From Thermodesulfobacteriaceae bacterium (lineage in GTDB: Bacteria > Desulfobacterota > Thermodesulfobacteria > Thermodesulfobacteriales > Thermodesulfobacteriaceae), in contig WGAR01000119.1 of the NCBI GenBank assembly GCA_015494725.1, positions 1 to 5,021 on the forward strand: DNA of 5,021 bases, written 5' to 3'. The number at the start of each line of letters is the position of its first letter. Positions within the stretch are counted from its first letter, which is position 1. Shown here in pieces: positions 1 through 5,021 of this stretch. Both the position numbers and the translations under genes were made by a program. Under the pieces are notes generated by a model. It saw nothing but the letters and a program-made list of their open reading frames with translations, ran no database searches and was not told where the DNA came from.

Positions 1-690
1 GCCCAGAAAGTCGGCAAAGTCGGGGTGCAGGGTGATATCCACCAGGTTGTTCCATTCGGAGAAGATGGAGACCTTGGTGAAGTAGGAGACGCCGGTGACG
101 AAGACGAAGGCCAGTTCATCCACCACCCCTGCGCCCTTTAACACTCCGAAGAAATTCTTTAAGACTTCTCGGTTTTGGCGGGCGATGTTCATCCTTTCTT
201 CGCCCAGGCCCAGGTGGTCCAGGATGGGTTTATCGTATTCGTCCACCAGGACCACCACCGGACGGCCCGTCTTGCGATAGAGGGCCTTAATCAAGAGATC
301 GAAATCCTTCCCCAGCCCGCCTCTTTTTCTGAACTTTATTTCGTAGTTTTCAGCATACTCTTCGAGGCTGGTGTAAAGTCCCTGTTCGAAGGCTTCCGGG
401 GTTTGATGAGGGATGGTATTAAAATCAAAGATGAGGACCGGGTGTTCGGCGAAGTCCCACTTATCGTAGATATAAAGCCCCTCAAAGAGCTTGCGGTTTC
501 CGCGGAAGAGCTCCTTCAAGGTGTTTACGGTGAGCGATTTTCCGAACCGCCGGGGGCGGGAGAGGAAGTAGCAGATACCCTCGGTTACCAGGCGGTGGAT
601 CCAGGGGGTTTTGTCCACATAGACCCAGCCCCGCTCCCTTATCTGTTTAAAAGACGAGGTATCCAGCGGAAGCCTTCTCATCAAGACCAT
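1..690 (-). CDS. AAA-ATPase-like protein, probable PD-(D/E)XK nuclease family member, 3' end outside window
   Basis: The frame is open from ATG at 690-688 to the window edge (230 residues). It begins with the family's typical N-terminus: LPLDTSSFKQIRE followed by VYVDKT (residues 23-28). The P-loop is PRRFGKS (46-52, K51), followed by the usual LFRGNRKLFEGL segment. Walker B is VVVLVDEYDKPILD (145-158, D150/E151), and the conserved FVTGVSYFTKVSIFSEWNNLVDIT stretch spans 197-220. These match the AAA-ATPase_like family, whose members normally run to about 500-580 residues and end in a PD-(D/E)XK nuclease-like domain (DUF1703), which would lie left of the window. The biological role of the family is not established; members are often present in many copies per genome. 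A second ATG at 681 is possible, since family members often start right at the LP motif, but 690 has the better ribosome binding site. GC (about 53%) is lower than in the neighbouring uvrA. Family call is strong, function unknown. Confidence 0.9.
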   Translation of the reverse strand, partial: MVLMRRLPLDTSSFKQIRERGWVYVDKTPWIHRLVTEGICYFLSRPRRFGKSLTVNTLKELFRGNRKLFEGLYIYDKWDFAEHPVLIFDFNTIPHQTPEAFEQGLYTSLEEYAENYEIKFRKRGGLGKDFDLLIKALYRKTGRPVVVLVDEYDKPILDHLGLGEERMNIARQNREVLKNFFGVLKGAGVVDELAFVFVTGVSYFTKVSIFSEWNNLVDITLHPDFADFLG

Positions 691-695
691 AATAT

Positions 696-709
696 CCCGA
701 ATCCTCGGG
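696..709. repeat. Short inverted repeat covering the ribosome binding site
   Basis: The minus strand reads CCCGA-GGAT-TCGGG: a perfect 5-bp stem with a 4-nt loop in the 32-nt gap between uvrA and the next gene. It is too short and has no T-run after it, so it is not a rho-independent terminator. It may occur by chance in GC-rich DNA. Confidence 0.4.
702..706 (-). promoter_or_regulatory. Probable ribosome binding site (GAGGA) of the AAA-ATPase-like gene
   Basis: On the minus strand GAGGA lies 11 nt before the ATG at 690, within the 32-nt gap after the uvrA stop. It favours the ATG at 690 over the one at 681, for which the spacing would be 20 nt. It sits within a small inverted repeat (696-709), so access could be weakly structure-dependent. 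The spacing is slightly long, so the call is moderate. Confidence 0.5.
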
Positions 710-722
710 TTTACCAAACGGG

Positions 723-3700
723 TCAGGAAAAACCTCGCGCAAGATACTCCTTAAGGGCGCAGGCCGTGGGAGTGTTCAGCCGAAGGAGCCCTTCCGGGGG
801 CCCCTCGTAAAGGAGCTCTCCCCCCTCCGGGCCTCCCTCCGGCCCCAGGTCCACGATCCAGTCCGCCTCCTTGATTACCTCCAGGTTATGCTCGATGACC
901 ACCACGGTGTTCCCCCGGTCCACCAGACCGTGAAGGAGCCGCATGAGCTTTTCCACATCGGCAATATGAAGCCCGGTTGAGGGCTCATCGAGGATATAGA
1001 GGGTCCCCCCGCGGCGGCCCTTTACGAATTCCGAGGCCAGTTTAATCCTCTGGGCCTCACCGCCGGAGAGGGTGGGGCTTGGCTGCCCGAGAGTGAGGTA
1101 ATCCAGCCCCAGCTCGCAGAGCACCTCCAAGGGCCGGGCCACCTCCGGCACCGCGGCGAAGAACTCCCGGGCCTCGGCCATGGTCATGGAGAGCACCTCG
1201 GCGATGTTCTTCCCCCGCCAGCGTACGGAAAGGGTCTCCTCGTTGTAGCGGGCCCCGCCGCAGACCTCGCAGGTCTGATACACCTCGGGCAGAAATTTCA
1301 TCTCCACCCGGGTGAGGCCCTGCCCCTTACAGGCCGGGCATCTTCCCTCCTCCACATTGAAGGAAAACCGGCTTTCGGTCCAGCCCCGGGCCCGGGCCTC
1401 GGGCAGCCGGGCCAAGAGCCTGCGGATCTCGGTCATGAACCCCACATAGGTGGCCGGGGTGGAACGAGGGGTGCGCCCGATGGGGGAATGGTCCACCTGA
1501 AGCACCCGCCTCAGGGCCTCATACCCTTCTATTTTTCGACATCCTACCGGATCTTTCTTCCCGGAAAGAAGCCTCTCAAGCGATTTAAAGAGCACCTCGG
1601 TGACCAGGGTGGACTTTCCGGAACCCGAAACCCCGGTGACCACGGTGAGGGCCCCCACCGGAAAGCGCACCGTAAGGTCCCTGAGGTTATAAAGCCGCGC
1701 CCCCTTTACGGTTAAGAACCTTTCCGGGCGGCGGTTTCTTCCAGAGAGACGATAGCGGCTTCCGTCGGAGAGGACCCGGGCGGTGAGGGATTCCTTGGCC
1801 CGGGGAAGCCCCTCCGGAGGCCCGCAATAGATGACCCGTCCTCCCTCCCGTCCTCCACCGGGCCCGAGGTCCACCACCAGATCCGCGGCCCGGATGGTCT
1901 CCTCGTCGTGCTCCACCACGATCACCGTGTTTCCCCGATCCCGGAGCCGGCGAAGGGCGGAAAGCAGGCGGCCGCCGTCCCGGGGGTGAAGCCCGATGGT
2001 GGGCTCATCCAGGATGTAGGCCACCCCGGTGAGGTTTGAGCCCAGTTCCGCGGAAAGACGTACCCGCTGGGCCTCGCCCCCTGAGAGGCTCTCCCCGGCC
2101 CGGGAGAGGGAAAGATAGGAAAGCCCGAGATCACAGAGGAAATCAAGCCGGGAAAGGACCTCCCGCAGGATGGGTGTGGCGATCTCGGCCTCCTTCCCGG
2201 AGAAGGAAAGCCCGGAGAGGAAACGCTTAAGTTCCGAGACCGGAAGGTCCGAGAGTTCGGCGATGTTCCGGCCCCCGATGCGGAAGGCCAGGGCCTCGGG
2301 ACGCAGACGGCTTCCGCCACAGGCCGCACAGACCCCTCCACCGACGCTTCCCATCCCCTGGCATTCCGGACAGGCCCCGGCCCGGGTGTTAAAGGAAAAT
2401 AAAAGCGGATCCGGCTCGGGAAGGCTCACCCCGCATTCGGCACAGGTGAGTCTTTCGCTGAAAAAGACCTCTCCGAGAGGGCTCCACACTATGGCCTCGC
2501 CCTTTCCCTGGGTGAGGGCCTCGCGAAGAAGCCCGGAAAGCTCCCCCTCCCTCTCCGGGGAGACCTCGGTCTCTCCCACCACCACCTCAATGGTGTGTTC
2601 CCGGAAACGGGAAAGCTCCGGGACCGGAGGAAGGGTAAGGAAACGGCCGTCAACCCGCACCTCGCGGTATCCGGCCCTTAAGGCCCGCTCAAAAAGCGGA
2701 CGGTGAAACCCCTTGCGGCGTCTAACCCGCGGGGAAAGGACCTTGACCCGGGCCCCGGAAAATTCCCGCAGAAGGCGTTTTACGAAACCGGAAAGCTCGC
2801 CCCGGGAAAGGGGCCTTCCGCAGGAGGGACAGTGGGCGCGCCCCAGCCGGGCAAAGAGGAGCCTCAGGTAGGGAAGGACCTCGGTCATGGTCCCCACCGT
2901 GGAGCGAGGGCCCGGGCGGCTCGTCCGCTGCTCAAGGGCCACGGTAGGGGGAAGACCGGCGATGAGGTCCACCTCCGGCTCCTCATAAAGCTTTACGAAC
3001 TGGCGCAGGTAGGCCGGAAGGCTTTCCAGATACCGTCTCTGCCCTTCGGCGAAGAGGAGATCAAAGGCCAAGGTGGATTTCCCGGAGCCCGAAACCCCGG
3101 TGACCACGATGAACTTCTCCCGGGGAAGGTCCAGGTCAAGGTTTTTGAGATTGTGGTGCCGGGCCCCGCGGATCTCAATGAAGCGGGGCTTTGGCCGGGG
3201 GGTCTCCTTCGGCCTTCCGGAAAGGCGGATCTCTCCGGCCAGGTAGCGTCTCAGCCACTCACCGGTAGGGGTGTCTTTTTTAAGGAGTTCCGCAACCGGG
3301 CCCTCAAAGAGGAGATGGCCGCCCTTCCTTCCGCCCTCGGGCCCCAGTTCCACCGCCCAGTCCGCAGAAAGGATGACCTCCGGGTGATGCTCCACCACGA
3401 TCACCGTGTGGCCCCGGCGGGTAAGCTCGCTAAGCGCGGAAAGGAGTTTTTCAATATCCGCCAGGTGAAGCCCCACGGTGGGTTCATCAAGGATGAGAAG
3501 GGCTTTTTCGCCCTCGGGAAGGGCAAAGGCCCGGGCCATCTTAAGCCGCTGGGCCTCGCCACCGGAAAGGGTGGAGAGAGGCTGTCCCAGCCGGAGATAG
3601 GAAAGCCCCACTTTTTCGGCGGCAGAAAGCCGCCTTACAATCTCGGTATGCCCCCGGAAAAACTCCAGGGCCTCGGCCACGGTTAAATCCAGAATCTCGG

Positions 3701-5021
3701 CTACATTCTTTCCCCGCCAGCTAACGGAAAGGACCTCCGGCTGAAACCTCCGTCCCCCGCAGGCCTCACAGGGAAAGGTAAGGTCCGAAAGAAACTGCAT
3801 CTCCACCACCTGATAGCCCAGCCCCTCGCACTCCGGACACCTCCCCTCCGGGGAATTAAAGGAGAAATGGACCGGGGTTAGGCCCAGGAGCTTGGCCTCG
3901 CGGGAGGAAGCAAGAAGCCGCCTTATGAGGTCATAGACCCGGAGGTAGGTGGCGAGATTCCCCCGGGGGGTCTTCGCAAGCGGGCTCTGGTCCAGCATCT
4001 CCACGGTGGAGAAGACCTCGTGGCCGGAAAGGGCCCGAAAAGCCCCGGGAGGTTCGGTGGTCTCGCCCCGGGCCCGCTTAAGCCCCCGGAAGAGGCAGAG
4101 TTCCACCAGGGTGGACTTCCCGGAACCCGAGACCCCGCAGACCACGCTAAGGGCCCCGTGAGGGAAACGCACCGTAAGGTCCTTTAAGTTGTTCTCCCGG
4201 GCCCCGGTAAGGACGAGAAATCCTTTAAAAGTTTTCTCCGTGCGGGCCGGGGCCTGCGGCCGGCGGGGGATCTCCCTTAAGGCCCTTCCGGTGGGGGTGT
4301 CCTTTTTGAGGAGTTCCTCCGGGGGACCCTGATAGAGGAGGTGTCCCCCGGCCTCCCCGGCCCCGGGCCCGAGGTCCACCACCTCGTCCGCGGAAAGGAT
4401 GACCTCCGGGTCGTGTTCCACCACCACCGCGGTGTTCCCGCGGGCGGAAAGCTCTTTTAAGAAACGCACCACCCGGGCCGTGTCCCGGGGATGAAGCCCG
4501 GTGGTGGGCTCGTCAAAGAGATAGAGGGTCTCGGTAAGCTCCGAGGATAGGGCCCGGGTAAGAAGTACCCGGGCCACCTCGCCGCCGGAAAGGGTGCGGC
4601 TCTGGCGATCCAGGGTAAGATAGGGAAGCCCCACCTCGGAAAGATACTTAAGGCGCCGGAAGACCTCCCGGGCCAAGCGTTCCTCGGCCGGAGCCGGACC
4701 GCCTGAAAGATAATCCTCCATAAAACGCAGGGCCTCATCCACGGAAAGGGCGTAAAACTCCCCGAGATTCAAACCGGAAAGATAAAACCTCAAGGCCTCG
4801 GGGCGGAAACGCGTTCCCCCGCAGGCCGGACACCTCCGGTAGGCCCGGAAACGGGAAAGGAGGATGCGCACATGGGCCTTGTAACGCTTGGTCTCAAGCC
4901 AGTCAAAGAGCTCCTTGACGCCGTACCAGGAACCATCCCCGAAAAGGATCTTCTTTCTCACCTCCTCCGGAAGCTCTTCCCAGGGTCGCTCAAGGGGGAT
5001 GCCTTTTTCCCGGCAGTAAGC
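723..5021 (-). CDS. uvrA: Double-length (tandem-fused) excinuclease ABC subunit UvrA, 5' end outside window
   Basis: This is the damage-recognition ATPase of bacterial nucleotide excision repair, which scans DNA as a dimer and loads UvrB at lesions in the cytoplasm. The frame is open from 5021 to a TGA at 723-725 (1432 residues visible, numbered from 5021). Seen in order: cysteine pair C64/C67; signature LSGGE 144-148, DE 170-171, H203; P-loop GVSGSGKST 296-304, zinc cysteines C395/C398/C418/C421, LSGGEAQR 485-492, DEP 512-514, H545; then a second UvrA unit with P-loop 642-650, C731/C734, C860/C863, C884/C887, C898/C901, LSGGEAQR 979-986, DEP 1005-1007, H1038; and P-loop 1130-1138, C1228/C1231/C1251/C1254, LSGGEAQR 1318-1325, DEP 1345-1347, H1378. 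A normal UvrA is about 940 residues with two ABC domains. The GTG at 4961 is not the start, because homology continues upstream of it. Double-length UvrA is known in Chlamydiae. UvrA family identity is near certain; the exact role of each half is inference. Confidence 0.97.
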   Translation of the reverse strand, partial: AYCREKGIPLERPWEELPEEVRKKILFGDGSWYGVKELFDWLETKRYKAHVRILLSRFRAYRRCPACGGTRFRPEALRFYLSGLNLGEFYALSVDEALRFMEDYLSGGPAPAEERLAREVFRRLKYLSEVGLPYLTLDRQSRTLSGGEVARVLLTRALSSELTETLYLFDEPTTGLHPRDTARVVRFLKELSARGNTAVVVEHDPEVILSADEVVDLGPGAGEAGGHLLYQGPPEELLKKDTPTGRALREIPRRPQAPARTEKTFKGFLVLTGARENNLKDLTVRFPHGALSVVCGVSGSGKSTLVELCLFRGLKRARGETTEPPGAFRALSGHEVFSTVEMLDQSPLAKTPRGNLATYLRVYDLIRRLLASSREAKLLGLTPVHFSFNSPEGRCPECEGLGYQVVEMQFLSDLTFPCEACGGRRFQPEVLSVSWRGKNVAEILDLTVAEALEFFRGHTEIVRRLSAAEKVGLSYLRLGQPLSTLSGGEAQRLKMARAFALPEGEKALLILDEPTVGLHLADIEKLLSALSELTRRGHTVIVVEHHPEVILSADWAVELGPEGGRKGGHLLFEGPVAELLKKDTPTGEWLRRYLAGEIRLSGRPKETPRPKPRFIEIRGARHHNLKNLDLDLPREKFIVVTGVSGSGKSTLAFDLLFAEGQRRYLESLPAYLRQFVKLYEEPEVDLIAGLPPTVALEQRTSRPGPRSTVGTMTEVLPYLRLLFARLGRAHCPSCGRPLSRGELSGFVKRLLREFSGARVKVLSPRVRRRKGFHRPLFERALRAGYREVRVDGRFLTLPPVPELSRFREHTIEVVVGETEVSPEREGELSGLLREALTQGKGEAIVWSPLGEVFFSERLTCAECGVSLPEPDPLLFSFNTRAGACPECQGMGSVGGGVCAACGGSRLRPEALAFRIGGRNIAELSDLPVSELKRFLSGLSFSGKEAEIATPILREVLSRLDFLCDLGLSYLSLSRAGESLSGGEAQRVRLSAELGSNLTGVAYILDEPTIGLHPRDGGRLLSALRRLRDRGNTVIVVEHDEETIRAADLVVDLGPGGGREGGRVIYCGPPEGLPRAKESLTARVLSDGSRYRLSGRNRRPERFLTVKGARLYNLRDLTVRFPVGALTVVTGVSGSGKSTLVTEVLFKSLERLLSGKKDPVGCRKIEGYEALRRVLQVDHSPIGRTPRSTPATYVGFMTEIRRLLARLPEARARGWTESRFSFNVEEGRCPACKGQGLTRVEMKFLPEVYQTCEVCGGARYNEETLSVRWRGKNIAEVLSMTMAEAREFFAAVPEVARPLEVLCELGLDYLTLGQPSPTLSGGEAQRIKLASEFVKGRRGGTLYILDEPSTGLHIADVEKLMRLLHGLVDRGNTVVVIEHNLEVIKEADWIVDLGPEGGPEGGELLYEGPPEGLLRLNTPTACALKEYLARGFS
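726..3185 (-). other. UvrA module 2 (C-terminal half) lacking the insertion domain
   Basis: Visible residues 613-1432 of the fused UvrA form a complete second UvrA unit of about 820 residues, some 120 shorter than a stand-alone UvrA. Domain I opens with the GARxHNLK-type strand and P-loop K648. The GQRRYLESL segment follows, then the TSRxxPRSTVGTMTE segment and a region aligning with the UvrB-binding domain (roughly residues 705-860, including C731/C734 and HTIEVVV). The zinc pairs C884/C887 and C898/C901 are only 10 residues apart, where ordinary UvrA has over 100 residues that include the insertion domain. All ATPase motifs of domains I and II are canonical by eye (LSGGEAQR twice, LDEP twice, EHD and EHN). 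This half therefore looks like the catalytically orthodox one, with UvrB contact likely retained. Confidence 0.88.
3186..3239 (-). other. Inter-module linker of the fused UvrA
   Basis: Visible residues 595-612, about 18 residues rich in Pro, Lys, Arg and Gly (it includes SGRPKETPRPKP), join the end of module 1 to the first beta-strand of module 2. It has no stop codon and no recognisable domain. The composition suggests a flexible, exposed tether. The boundaries are estimated from where UvrA homology ends and restarts, and could be off by a few residues. Confidence 0.7.
3240..5021 (-). other. UvrA module 1 (N-terminal half, partial)
   Basis: Visible residues 1-594 of the fused UvrA. The first about 60 residues match the stretch just before the CPxCGG zinc pair in ordinary UvrA, so the first P-loop, any UvrB-binding domain and most of the insertion domain lie upstream of the window. 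The end of nucleotide-binding domain I follows, with an altered signature segment (GEVARV where the family has GEAQRI) but an intact Walker B DEP and H-loop EHD. Nucleotide-binding domain II starts near residue 265 and looks complete: P-loop K302, a four-cysteine zinc module (395, 398, 418, 421), LSGGEAQR, LDEP and EHH. The distance from its P-loop lysine to its signature, about 183 residues, is the normal spacing for UvrA domain II. Confidence 0.9.

Noticed and set aside
691..722. A rho-independent terminator between the two genes
   Set aside because: The only inverted repeat has a 5-bp stem and no T-run follows it.
175..810. A 211-codon open frame on the plus strand spanning the end of uvrA and the AAA gene
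   Set aside because: It overlaps two well-supported minus-strand genes, including their conserved Walker motifs, and its translation shows no family resemblance.
2703..3686. A 327-codon open frame on the plus strand
   Set aside because: It lies entirely antisense to clearly conserved UvrA coding sequence. Its product is low-complexity (Gly, Lys, Pro rich) with no recognisable motif. Long antisense frames are expected in GC-rich genes.
1608..4136. Near-identical DNA segments at 1608-1634, 3072-3098 and 4110-4136, looking like dispersed repeats
   Set aside because: They encode the three visible P-loops (GVSGSGKST), so the similarity comes from conserved protein motifs in duplicated ABC domains, not a mobile or regulatory repeat.
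4959..4961. GTG as the start codon of uvrA
   Set aside because: The frame stays open for 20 more codons to the window edge, and those residues (EKGIPL...PWEELPEE) match internal UvrA sequence. The protein also lacks its first P-loop in the window, so the real start is upstream.
723..5021. Class II UvrA (UvrA2, drug-export or resistance type) instead of a repair UvrA
   Set aside because: Class II proteins lack the UvrB-binding domain, while the second module here keeps that region, and the double-length layout matches fused repair UvrA better.

Overview
The window is fully coding on the minus strand and holds two incomplete genes in the same orientation. Reading in the direction of transcription, from 5021 down to 1, the first is a very large uvrA-type gene (5021 to 723, its start outside the window). 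After 32 nt comes a gene for an AAA-ATPase-like protein of the family that usually carries a C-terminal PD-(D/E)XK nuclease domain (690 to 1, its end outside the window). I see no RNA genes, insertion sequences, CRISPR arrays or convincing terminators, and no gene-free stretch longer than 32 nt.

The uvrA gene is the main item. Its 1432 visible residues already exceed a normal UvrA of about 940. They contain the C-terminal part of one UvrA unit joined in frame to a second, nearly complete UvrA unit: four ABC signatures, four Walker B/DEP motifs, four H-loop histidines and three P-loops. The fourth P-loop is expected upstream of the window. By comparison with normal UvrA, about 330-350 N-terminal residues are missing, giving a total near 1,770-1,800. 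That resembles the double-length UvrA known from Chlamydiae, so the architecture is rare but not new. The two halves are not equivalent. The second lacks the insertion domain between its zinc-binding cysteine pairs, while the first has an altered signature segment in its first nucleotide-binding domain. This suggests division of labour within one chain.

The second gene has the Walker A and Walker B motifs and the conserved TGVS-type segment of the AAA-ATPase_like family. Its GC content, counted by hand, is about 53%, against about 66% in six sampled lines of uvrA. That fits a separately acquired accessory gene sitting behind a repair gene, although selection on sequence could also explain it. 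The spacing allows co-transcription, but no functional link between the two is established.

The organism appears to be a GC-rich bacterium. The many Arg, Glu and Lys residues, the frequent AGG/AGA/CGG arginine codons and the gene content would fit a thermophile such as a member of Thermodesulfobacteriota. That placement is a guess from style, not a demonstrated assignment.
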